From positions 1-13,625 of the forward strand of contig CAMVPJ010000030.1 in the NCBI GenBank assembly GCA_947169395.1: DNA of 13,625 nt. The letters are read 5' to 3'. Origin of the DNA: an uncultured Caryophanales bacterium (GTDB taxonomy: Bacteria; Bacillota_I; Bacilli_A; RF39; UBA660). Numbering within the stretch: position 1 is the stretch's first letter; every line of letters starts with the position of its first letter. Shown one piece after another: positions 7,271 through 13,625 of the stretch. The position numbers were made by a program, and so were the translations under genes. Under the pieces are notes generated by a model. The model worked only from the letters and a program-made list of their open reading frames with translations. It was not told the origin of the DNA and ran no database searches.

Positions 7271-7271
7271 A

Positions 7272-7300
7272 TTGACAATGTGTAATATTTGTGTTATTAT
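7272..7300 (+). promoter_or_regulatory. Strong promoter of the surface-protein gene
   Basis: TTGACA (7272-7277), a 17-base spacer and TATTAT (7295-7300) with an upstream TG at 7292-7293 make a near-ideal extended -10 promoter. Transcription would begin near 7307, followed by a GCC-GAAAAA-GGC stem-loop (7312-7323) and the strong ribosome binding site AGGGGGA at about 7326-7332. This promoter excludes the in-frame GTG at 7291 as a start codon. Confidence 0.75.
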
Positions 7301-7338
7301 ATGAACCGTCAGCCGAAAAAGGCGAAGGGGGAATATAT

Positions 7339-8787
7339 ATGTTTAATAAATTAAAGTATCTATTACTAGTATTTGTAGTAGGAATTGTATCAATGATTGG
7401 TACAAGTGGAGTAAATGCACTTCCAAATAGTATTGATGGTATTACAAAGGAAAGTGTAATTAGTTATGATGGAGGAGTTAGTCTTTATCATAAGGTGTAT
7501 GGTAATGGTGTAGCATTCTGTACAACATTTAATGTACAAGGAGTAGGTTCTAGTTGTAAATTAAGTAGTAGTCAGTGGAGTTATGCTGGTGCTTCTGGTG
7601 TTGCAGCTATAATAGAAAAATATAATGCATCTCCAAGTACGCAAAATTATTATTATGCTGAACTTGCTATTAATAAGTTTTTATATGATTATGAGACTAA
7701 AGATGAAGTTAATAATGTAAGAGTTGTTGATGCTATTAAACCTTATTATGATGCAGCTGTTAAAGCATATAATGACGCTAATAAGGATTATAATATTAGT
7801 TTAAATGCTGATAAGTTAACATTTACTTTAAATGGAGATAATTATGTTTCTAATAAAGTAACAGTATCTGGTAATAATAATTACACTATTTCTTTAAGTG
7901 GTGTAGAGGGTGCATCTTATGAAAAGAATGGAAATGATTTCTATGTAAAAGTACCTAACACTTCCGTTAAAGATGGAGAGACTGTAACTGTTAATGTTAA
8001 AGTTAGTGGTACAAAGACTACTAGTATTGCTAAAAGATATGATTGTGGTAGTGGTAATCAAGCTATTACTATAAATGATATTGAAAAATCTAATAAGACT
8101 AGTGATAAAGATATTAGTGGTACAATAACTAAAGAAAAGAAAGTTACTAAGCTTAAAATTAGTAAACAAGATTTAACTAATAAGAAAGAACTTCCAGGTG
8201 CAACCTTAATCCTTAAGAATGCTAAAGGTGAAGAAGTAGATAAATGGGTATCTTCTGATAAACCACATTATGTTGAAGAATTAGAAGAAGGTACATATAC
8301 ATTAACTGAGATTATTGCTCCTAAAGGATATAAGTTAAGTGAAGAAACTATTGAGTTCGAACTTAAAGCGAATAATAAAGTAACTGAAGTTACTATGTAT
8401 AATGCTTTAGAAGATAAGTATAAAGTTAAAATTAGTAAACAAGATATTACTACTAAGACTGAATTACCTGGAGCAACTTTAGTCCTTAAAAATTCTAAGG
8501 GTGAAGAAATTGATAGATGGGTATCAGGTAATGAACCTCATTATCTTGAACTTGATAAAGGTGAATATACTCTAATTGAGATTCAAGCACCTTCAGGATA
8601 TGATTTAAGTTATGAAGTAATTAAGTTTAGTGTTGGTGATTCTGGTGAAGTTGAAACAACAGTTGTAATGTACAACTCTAAGACTCCAGATACAGCTGGT
8701 AAAAATATTACAATGTTTGTTGTAATTATGGTTATTGGTGCGGCTGGTGCAGGATTATCAATTTATAAATTAAAACATCAAAAATAA
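7339..8787 (+). CDS. Cell-wall-anchored surface protein with TED-like domain and two SpaA repeats
   Basis: This 482-residue surface protein has a signal peptide (residues 1 to about 27), a TED-like region, two prealbumin-like SpaA/Cna-B domains and a sorting signal. The N-terminal region has VAFCTTF (Cys61), a second Cys73 and YYYAELAINKF near 104-114; in thioester domains a Gln is expected where Glu108 stands. SpaA repeat 1 covers about 271-356, repeat 2 about 362-447. Both have a candidate intramolecular isopeptide set: Lys276/Glu324/Asn355 and Lys367/Glu414/Asn446. The C-terminus is TPDTAG (449-454), a hydrophobic helix (about 459-477) and a basic tail. It is likely an adhesin or simple pilin-like fibre, anchored by the sortase encoded next. 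The start at 7339 fits the ribosome binding site. Folds and layout are well supported; the ligand is unknown. Confidence 0.85.
   Translation: MFNKLKYLLLVFVVGIVSMIGTSGVNALPNSIDGITKESVISYDGGVSLYHKVYGNGVAFCTTFNVQGVGSSCKLSSSQWSYAGASGVAAIIEKYNASPSTQNYYYAELAINKFLYDYETKDEVNNVRVVDAIKPYYDAAVKAYNDANKDYNISLNADKLTFTLNGDNYVSNKVTVSGNNNYTISLSGVEGASYEKNGNDFYVKVPNTSVKDGETVTVNVKVSGTKTTSIAKRYDCGSGNQAITINDIEKSNKTSDKDISGTITKEKKVTKLKISKQDLTNKKELPGATLILKNAKGEEVDKWVSSDKPHYVEELEEGTYTLTEIIAPKGYKLSEETIEFELKANNKVTEVTMYNALEDKYKVKISKQDITTKTELPGATLVLKNSKGEEIDRWVSGNEPHYLELDKGEYTLIEIQAPSGYDLSYEVIKFSVGDSGEVETTVVMYNSKTPDTAGKNITMFVVIMVIGAAGAGLSIYKLKHQK
8149..8678 (+). repeat. Tandem duplication encoding the two SpaA domains
   Basis: Two copies of about 255 bases, offset by 273 bases (91 codons), encode the SpaA domains. 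They share long near-identical DNA stretches, such as the segments at 8155 and 8428 encoding KISKQD, and the matching ELPGATL segments. This is an internal gene duplication with moderate divergence and a site where copy number could change by recombination. Confidence 0.7.
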
Positions 8788-8790
8788 TTA

Positions 8791-8815
8791 AGTAGATCAA
8801 TATGATCTGCTTTTT
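8791..8815 (+). terminator. Rho-independent terminator after the surface-protein gene
   Basis: GTAGATC (8792-8798) pairs with GATCTGC (8804-8810), with one G-T pair and a five-base loop, followed by five T residues. It separates the surface-protein gene from the sortase gene transcriptionally. Confidence 0.8.
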
Positions 8816-8821
8816 ATTAAT

Positions 8822-8850
8822 TTGCATTTTTTCTTTATTTGTGATAGTAT
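8822..8850 (+). promoter_or_regulatory. Promoter of the sortase gene
   Basis: TTGCAT (8822-8827), a 17-base spacer and TAGTAT (8845-8850) preceded by TG-A give an extended -10 promoter directly after the terminator. It is weaker than the adhesin promoter, which fits an enzyme needed in smaller amounts. Confidence 0.6.
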
Positions 8851-8877
8851 AAACACCAATTGAAAAGGGGGATGAGT

Positions 8878-10020
8878 ATGAATTTGAGTATGAATTCATT
8901 ATGCCTTTATAACGGTAAAGTATATAATAAAATATATAGTTTTAAATATAATGACATTGATTTTACTATATGTAAAGAGAATAATAAGTATTTTTATTTT
9001 AAACACGATATAGTTAATGATAAAGATATTTATACTCCATATGATAGATGGCTTAAGGTTTTTGAAATCAATGATGAGGGTAAATCAAAAATAGATAGTT
9101 TCATTGCTTCTTTAAATGAAAAGAAGATTAAAAATGATAAAGAAATAAAGAATCTTGTTGATATTTTTATTTATGGTAAGAAGAAGACTAAGAAAAAGAT
9201 AAAGATATTTAATAAATACTTTATATTGTTATTTATATCATTAGCTGCTTTAATCTTTGGTGGAGTTACATTATTTAATTGGTATAGTGAAGGTGAAGAT
9301 GTTCATCATTTAATGAATAATGTTCTTAAGAATACAAAGATAGAAGAAAATATTGCCTTCAGTGCAACTGAGATACCAGAAGTAACTGGTGAGGCTGCAG
9401 AAAATCATAAATATGGTGAAGATTATTGGAATTATATGAAAACAACTATGATTAGTGTTGATTTTGATGAATTAAAAAGAATTAATCCTGATACTAAGGG
9501 ATGGATTTATGTTAATAATACTAATGTTAATTATCCATTTGTACAAGGTGGAGATAATGAGTTTTATTTAAATCACTCTTTTGATAAATCATATAATGTA
9601 GCTGGATGGTTATTTGCTGATTATAAATCTAATTTTGATAATTTCTTAAAGAACACAGTTATATATGGTCATGGTCGTGTTGATCAAGTTATGTTTGGTA
9701 GTCTAGAGAATGTATTAGATGAATCTTGGTATACAAATAAAGAAAACCAAATTATCAAGTTATCAACACCCGAGAAGAATACTTTATGGCAAATAGTATC
9801 AATATATACAATTCCATCAGAGTCATATTATCTTACTCATACATTTGAAAATGATGAATCTTATCAGAAGTTCATTGATACAATGGTATCACGCAGTATA
9901 TATGATTTTGGTATAAATGTTACTACAAAAGATAGATTGCTTACACTTTCTACTTGCCTTGATTTTAATGGTAATAGAATAGTTATTCAAGCAAAATTAA
10001 TAAAGGAACAAAAAAGGTAG
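8878..10020 (+). CDS. Class B-like sortase with long cytoplasmic N-terminal region
   Basis: Sortases cut a sorting signal at the cell surface and join the protein to peptidoglycan or to another pilin subunit. This 380-residue protein has about 113 cytoplasmic residues ending in a Lys-rich stretch (102-113), one membrane helix (about 114-133), an extracellular linker and a class B-like catalytic domain (about 200-380). The triad is visible: His265 in YGHGR, Cys360 in LSTC and Arg367 in NRIVIQ. GWIYVNNTNVNYPFVQ and DNEFYLNH before it are typical of class B. Most sortases have only a short N-terminal tail, so the 113-residue region is unusual and I cannot name its fold. ATG 8878 follows AGGGGG (8866-8871) at six bases; TTG 8860 and ATG 8872 fit worse. 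It likely anchors the adjacent adhesin. Confidence 0.85.
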   Translation: MNLSMNSLCLYNGKVYNKIYSFKYNDIDFTICKENNKYFYFKHDIVNDKDIYTPYDRWLKVFEINDEGKSKIDSFIASLNEKKIKNDKEIKNLVDIFIYGKKKTKKKIKIFNKYFILLFISLAALIFGGVTLFNWYSEGEDVHHLMNNVLKNTKIEENIAFSATEIPEVTGEAAENHKYGEDYWNYMKTTMISVDFDELKRINPDTKGWIYVNNTNVNYPFVQGGDNEFYLNHSFDKSYNVAGWLFADYKSNFDNFLKNTVIYGHGRVDQVMFGSLENVLDESWYTNKENQIIKLSTPEKNTLWQIVSIYTIPSESYYLTHTFENDESYQKFIDTMVSRSIYDFGINVTTKDRLLTLSTCLDFNGNRIVIQAKLIKEQKR

Positions 10021-10031
10021 TTCCTTTTTTT
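10002..10031 (+). terminator. Terminator overlapping the sortase stop codon
   Basis: AAAGGAAC (10002-10009) pairs perfectly with GTTCCTTT (10020-10027) around a ten-base loop containing most of the stop codon. A run of T residues continues to 10031. The 5' arm lies inside the coding sequence. Confidence 0.75.
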
Positions 10032-10043
10032 CTGCTTTTATTG

Positions 10044-10064
10044 TATACTTAAAAAGTAGGAGAG
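10044..10064 (+). promoter_or_regulatory. Probable -10 box and ribosome binding site of the C39 peptidase gene
   Basis: TATACT (10044-10049) is a good -10 box directly preceded by TG. The -35 position falls in the T-rich end of the preceding terminator and matches poorly. AGGAGAG at 10058-10064 is a strong ribosome binding site for the ATG at 10069. The resulting leader would be very short. Confidence 0.45.
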
Positions 10065-10068
10065 ATAT

Positions 10069-11394
10069 ATGATACGAAGTAACAAAAAATTAATAATTAT
10101 TATTTCTATAGTCTTGTTTATATTGATTAGTGTGTTGGTATGTTTTATTATTTATCACAAATTAGAATCAGATAAAAAAAAGCTAGCTGAAAAAAGAAAA
10201 GAAATATATGAGAATGCAGTTAGTTATTGTAGTTCTTTATATAGTGATAACTTATTAAAAGATAATGTAACTGTAAAAGAATTAGATACTTGTTTGGATA
10301 AAACAAAATTAGTATACAATCAAGATAGTGTATTAGATATTAAAAATGATGTGTTAAGAGCAAAGGAATATATTAATTTAAATAATAAAGTAAATAATTA
10401 TTATAATGATAATGTAGTAATATCATCGATAAAAGAAGAAGATATTAATAAACTTGCTGAAGAAAGTAATAAATTAGATACTAAGTATAAAGAAATTATT
10501 CAAAATAGAATTAATGAATTAAAAAGTGAGTATGATAATATTAATAATGCACAAAATAATGTTCATAACTTATTTAGCGATTATGATAATAATGTAGTAA
10601 TTGATAGTGTTAATAGAGATATTTATAATGAAGCAAAAGCATTAGTTGATTCTTTAAAACAAGAAGATATTAAAAGTGTTTTAAATGATAAACTTAGTAT
10701 TGTTTTAACTAAAGTTGAAGAAATAGAAGCAATTGAAAGAGAAAAAGAAAGAGTACGATTAGAACAGTTAAGAATTGAAAGAGAAAGAAGGGCTCAGGAA
10801 GAAGCAGAAAGAAAGAGACAGATAAATGAGGCTTGGGTTAAATTAAATGTTCCTTATATAAGTCAAAATAGAAATGGTGTATTAAATGGATGTGAGGCTG
10901 CCTCAATGCTTATGGCATTACAATATAAAGGATATTTAACTGGTGTTGATTTATATACTTATTCTGCTAATATGCCTAAAAGTGATAATCCTAATACAGG
11001 TTTTTACTTAGATATATTTGGAAAAGATCCTATGGATGTAGCTCATTGGATTGCGCCTAATCCGCTTGTTGAATACGGTATATCATCATCTGGTAATGGC
11101 AATATTTCTAATATAAGTGGTGCGAGTATAGACGATATTGCAACTGAGATTGTTAATGGTAATCCAGTAATTATATATTTAACATATGCTTATAACAATC
11201 CAGTAAATTGGTCTAACGGTGTTCCAAGGAATTTACACGTTCAATTAATTGTAGGTTATAACAAAATAACAGGAGATTTTATTATATATGATCCTTGGAC
11301 AAGAACTTCAGGGCAGTATGAGTTTACTTTATCTAAAAATAAGATTAGTAGTTTGTATTCATCGGTTGGTTCTATGGCAATAGTAGTTAGATAG
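10069..11394 (+). CDS. Membrane-anchored coiled-coil protein with C39-like cysteine peptidase domain
   Basis: The 441-residue protein has an N-terminal membrane helix (about 8-29) with no obvious cleavage site, a long helical extracellular region (about 30-255) and a C-terminal papain-like domain (about 257-441). Residues 217-254 are dense in Arg and Glu, typical of coiled coil. The last domain has the peptidase C39-like pattern: SQN with oxyanion Gln266, NGCEAAS with nucleophile Cys275, LHVQLIVGYN with His390 and YDPW with Asp408. It is not the peptidase half of an ABC bacteriocin exporter, as there is no transporter. Such proteins may cut peptides in the wall or process surface proteins. 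Following the adhesin and sortase, a role in surface-protein maturation is attractive but inferred. Cysteines in YCSSL and DTCLD could form a disulfide. Confidence 0.8.
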   Translation: MIRSNKKLIIIISIVLFILISVLVCFIIYHKLESDKKKLAEKRKEIYENAVSYCSSLYSDNLLKDNVTVKELDTCLDKTKLVYNQDSVLDIKNDVLRAKEYINLNNKVNNYYNDNVVISSIKEEDINKLAEESNKLDTKYKEIIQNRINELKSEYDNINNAQNNVHNLFSDYDNNVVIDSVNRDIYNEAKALVDSLKQEDIKSVLNDKLSIVLTKVEEIEAIEREKERVRLEQLRIERERRAQEEAERKRQINEAWVKLNVPYISQNRNGVLNGCEAASMLMALQYKGYLTGVDLYTYSANMPKSDNPNTGFYLDIFGKDPMDVAHWIAPNPLVEYGISSSGNGNISNISGASIDDIATEIVNGNPVIIYLTYAYNNPVNWSNGVPRNLHVQLIVGYNKITGDFIIYDPWTRTSGQYEFTLSKNKISSLYSSVGSMAIVVR

Positions 11395-11395
11395 C

Positions 11396-11428
11396 ATGGC
11401 CAAAACGGACAAGACTCCGGATTTGCCA
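11396..11428. other. GC-rich stem-loop of unknown role
   Basis: Just after the C39 gene stop, TGGC/GCCA, AAA/TTT and CGGA/TCCG pair, with small bulges, to make an 11-pair stem over the loop CAAGAC. It is far richer in GC than its surroundings. No T tract follows on either strand. It may be a structured 3' RNA element, a protein-binding site or a small repeat; no second copy occurs in the window. Confidence 0.45.
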
Positions 11429-11446
11429 AGATATTGATAATAATAA

Positions 11447-11477
11447 AAGAAGACTAATATAGCCTTCTTATTTGTTT
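11447..11477. terminator. Bidirectional terminator between convergent genes
   Basis: AAGAAG (11447-11452) pairs with CTTCTT (11464-11469); inner CT/AG pairs follow after one mismatch, and the loop is AATAT. A T-rich run on the plus side and an A-rich run before it let it serve both the C39 gene and clpB. The clpB stop codon (11468-11470) overlaps the stem. Confidence 0.65.
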
Positions 11478-13588
11478 GCAATAATATAATTATTATCTTT
11501 ATAATCTATTAATACTTTAGAATTTGGTTTTATTTCATCTTTAATAATGGAGTTAGCAATTAATGATTCAATGTTTTTACTTAAATATCTTTTTAAAGGT
11601 CTTGCTCCGTATATTGGATTATAAGCATTATCGATAATTGTATTCTTACAATTATCAGTAAGTTCAATAATAATGTGTTTATTGATAAGTCTTTTATTAA
11701 TATCTAATATTTGATTATCCAGAATCTTATATAGAATTTCCTTATTAAGAGGATTAAAGGTAATAATCTCATCTATTCTATTTAAGAATTCTGGTTTAAA
11801 AGTACTATGTAATTCAGCTTCAATAAGTTTTTTAGAATTCTCATTATTATCAAGAATATACTCACTACCGATATTAGATGTCATAATGATAATTGTATTT
11901 TTAAAGTCAACTGTTCTACCTTGAGAATCAGTAATACGACCATCATCAAGTATTTGAAGTAGTACATTAAATATATCTTTATGAGCCTTTTCTATTTCAT
12001 CAAATAGAATAATACTATAAGGATTTCTTCTAACTGCTTCAGTTAATTGTCCACCTTCATCGTATCCAACGTATCCTGGAGGCGCACCAATTAATCTAGC
12101 AACTGAATGAGATTCCATATACTCACTCATATCAATTCTAACCATGTGGCGTTCATCATCAAATAACTCTTCTGCTAAACTTTTTGCAACCTCAGTTTTA
12201 CCTACGCCAGTAGGCCCTAAGAAGATAAATGAACCAATTGGTCTATTTGGATCTTTAATGCCTGCTCGTGATCTGATTATTGCTTCACTTACAGTATGTA
12301 GTGCATCATTTTGTCCTTTAACTCTTCTTTCTAAATTCTTCTCTAGATTAATAAGTTTTTCTCTTTCACCACCAACAAGTTTACTTATTGGAATACTAGT
12401 CCATTTAGATATAATTTTTGCAATATCCTCATCATCTACTACATCACTAAGAATAGTATTTTTACTCTTTTCGCGTAAACTATCTAATTCCTTATTTAAT
12501 TTAGGAAGTGTACCGTGACGTAGTATAGCTGCACGCTCTAGTTCATATTCATCTTCTGCATGTTCTAAATCTAGAGTAGCCTTTTCTATTTCTTCTTTCT
12601 TTTTATTAATTAGATTGTTGATATTCTTTTCTTCTTGCCAATCATTTTTTAACTTAGTTTCTTTTTCTTTTAATTCTTCTAGTTTAGTATTTATATCATT
12701 AATTCTAGATTTAGATATATCATCTTTTTCTTTCTTTAATGCTTCCTTTTCAATTTCAAGTTGCATAATCTTTCTTGTTAAAGTATCAATCTCAGTTGGA
12801 ACTGACTCCATCTGTACTTTAATAGTTGCACATGCTTCATCTACTAAGTCTATAGCCTTATCAGGTAAGAATCTATCTGTTATATATCTATTTGATAAAG
12901 TAGCTGCTGCAACTAATGCTTTATCTTTAATAGTAACTTTATGATATACTTCAAATCTAGATTTTAAACCTCTAAGTATTGTAATAGTATCCATTACAGT
13001 TGGTTCTTTAACCATTACTTTCTGAAATCTTCTCTCTAAAGCACCATCTTTTTCAATATACTTACGATACTCATTTAAAGTAGTTGCTCCAATACATAAT
13101 ATCTCACCACGAGCAAGCATTGGTTTTAGTAAGTTACCTGCATCCATCGCACCTTCCGCACCAGCTCCTACTATCATATGTATCTCATCAATAAAAAGAA
13201 TAATATCTCCATTAGACTCTTTAATTTCTTTTAATACCGCTTTTAGTCTTTCTTCAAATTCACCACGAAACTTCGCACCTGCAATTAACGCACCTAAATC
13301 AAGTTCCCAAATAGTTTTATTCTTTAAACTATTTGGTACATCTCCTTTCACTATTCTTTGGGCAAGTCCTTCTATAATTGCAGTCTTACCTACACCAGGT
13401 TCACCAATTAATACAGGATTGTTCTTAGTCTTACGAGATAGAATACGTGTTACATTACGTATTTCTTCATCCCTACCTATTACGGGATCGGTCTTATTAT
13501 CCTTAACTGCCTTAACAATATCTCGTCCGTACTTTTCTAAAGCATTTTCTAGATTTTCTTGATAAGGATTATTCATATTCATGTTCAT
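11468..13588 (-). CDS. clpB: ClpB disaggregase, apparently lacking the N-terminal domain
   Basis: ClpB is a hexameric AAA+ chaperone that, with DnaK, pulls proteins out of aggregates. The 706 residues hold: AAA-1 with Walker A GEPGVGKT (62-69), Walker B FIDEIH (132-137) and arginine finger RR at 186-187; a coiled-coil M domain (about 263-375); AAA-2 with GPTGVGKT (458-465), LFDEIEKAH (528-536), pore loop GYVG (505-508) and sensor GARPLKR (661-667). The first pore loop has Phe107 where E. coli has Tyr. The protein starts just before AAA-1, so the usual N domain of about 145 residues is absent, as in Mycoplasma ClpB. ATG 13588 has an ideal AAGGAGGG site and a -10 box upstream. However, the frame stays open to the window edge, so 13588 could be an internal start of a longer protein. 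Confidence 0.9.
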   Translation of the reverse strand: MNMNMNNPYQENLENALEKYGRDIVKAVKDNKTDPVIGRDEEIRNVTRILSRKTKNNPVLIGEPGVGKTAIIEGLAQRIVKGDVPNSLKNKTIWELDLGALIAGAKFRGEFEERLKAVLKEIKESNGDIILFIDEIHMIVGAGAEGAMDAGNLLKPMLARGEILCIGATTLNEYRKYIEKDGALERRFQKVMVKEPTVMDTITILRGLKSRFEVYHKVTIKDKALVAAATLSNRYITDRFLPDKAIDLVDEACATIKVQMESVPTEIDTLTRKIMQLEIEKEALKKEKDDISKSRINDINTKLEELKEKETKLKNDWQEEKNINNLINKKKEEIEKATLDLEHAEDEYELERAAILRHGTLPKLNKELDSLREKSKNTILSDVVDDEDIAKIISKWTSIPISKLVGGEREKLINLEKNLERRVKGQNDALHTVSEAIIRSRAGIKDPNRPIGSFIFLGPTGVGKTEVAKSLAEELFDDERHMVRIDMSEYMESHSVARLIGAPPGYVGYDEGGQLTEAVRRNPYSIILFDEIEKAHKDIFNVLLQILDDGRITDSQGRTVDFKNTIIIMTSNIGSEYILDNNENSKKLIEAELHSTFKPEFLNRIDEIITFNPLNKEILYKILDNQILDINKRLINKHIIIELTDNCKNTIIDNAYNPIYGARPLKRYLSKNIESLIANSIIKDEIKPNSKVLIDYKDNNYIIANK

Positions 13589-13594
13589 AATTAT

Positions 13595-13615
13595 CCCTCC
13601 TTGATTACCATTATA
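13595..13615 (-). promoter_or_regulatory. -10 box and Shine-Dalgarno site of clpB
   Basis: On the minus strand, TATAAT (13610-13615) is followed by AAGGAGGG (13595-13602), six bases before the ATG. The -35 box and any CIRCE or CtsR operator would lie beyond the window edge, so heat-shock control cannot be judged. Confidence 0.6.
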
Positions 13616-13625
13616 CTCATTTTTT

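Noticed and set aside
7291..7338. GTG start adding 16 residues to the surface protein
   Set aside because: The codon overlaps the extended -10 promoter and lacks a ribosome binding site; ATG 7339 leads straight into a signal peptide.
7894..8169. Minus-strand frame within the surface-protein gene
   Set aside because: Low-complexity Ser/Thr/Ile/Phe product mirroring the sense codons; no start signals and no family resemblance.
8860..8877. TTG or ATG 8872 start for the sortase
   Set aside because: The Shine-Dalgarno sequence itself lies in this stretch; only ATG 8878 has proper spacing.
12144..12944. Two plus-strand frames antisense to clpB
   Set aside because: Ser/Leu-rich shadows of a strongly conserved ClpB reading frame with no ribosome binding sites.
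1..13625. CRISPR array, tRNA or rRNA genes
   Set aside because: No regularly spaced identical repeats and no recognisable tRNA or rRNA sequence on either strand.

Overview
The window is AT-rich, gene-dense DNA (by eye close to 30% GC or below) from a low-GC Gram-positive (Firmicutes) bacterium. Diagnostic content is a class B-type sortase with a SpaA-repeat surface protein, an LCP-family wall-polymer ligase, DapA for diaminopimelate/lysine synthesis, purine-rich Shine-Dalgarno sites and TTGACA/TATAAT promoters, several with an extended -10. The clpB gene appears to start without the N-terminal domain, as in mycoplasmas. Together with a wall-bearing gene set this fits an uncultured gut Bacilli of the RF39/Erysipelotrichales kind, but that placement is inference. 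TGG is used for Trp and TGA ends the toxin gene, so the standard bacterial code is assumed.

Layout. 1-376 is non-coding: ten-base phased direct repeats, a possible promoter pointing out of the left edge, a bidirectional terminator-like hairpin and a 23-base imperfect palindrome, followed by a strong promoter. 377-965 is a RelB/DinJ-YafQ type II toxin-antitoxin pair with overlapping genes, closed by a terminator. 1200-4376 is a three-gene run: an orphan D12-class adenine methyltransferase with a palindrome over its -10 box, a secreted lysozyme-like/lytic transglycosylase overlapping it by 8 bases, and an HD-domain dGTPase-like protein 20 bases further on. 4440-6320 encodes a membrane LCP protein with an added cysteine-rich tail. 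6380-7261 is dapA. 7339-11394 is a surface-protein group, each gene with its own promoter signal: a TED-like/double SpaA-repeat adhesin with a non-canonical TPDTAG sorting signal, a class B-like sortase with a long cytoplasmic N-terminal region, and a membrane-anchored coiled-coil C39-like cysteine peptidase. An unexplained GC-rich stem-loop and a convergent terminator separate these from clpB on the minus strand (11468-13588).

How the genes may work together. Much of the window concerns the cell envelope: the transglycosylase cuts peptidoglycan, LCP proteins attach polymers to it, DapA feeds lysine/diaminopimelate synthesis, and the sortase would anchor the adhesin. Several exported proteins carry many cysteines, suggesting extracellular disulfides. 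The best candidate for something new is the adhesin-sortase-C39 group; the cysteine-rich LCP tail and the structured spacers are secondary. No CRISPR array, rRNA or tRNA was recognised.
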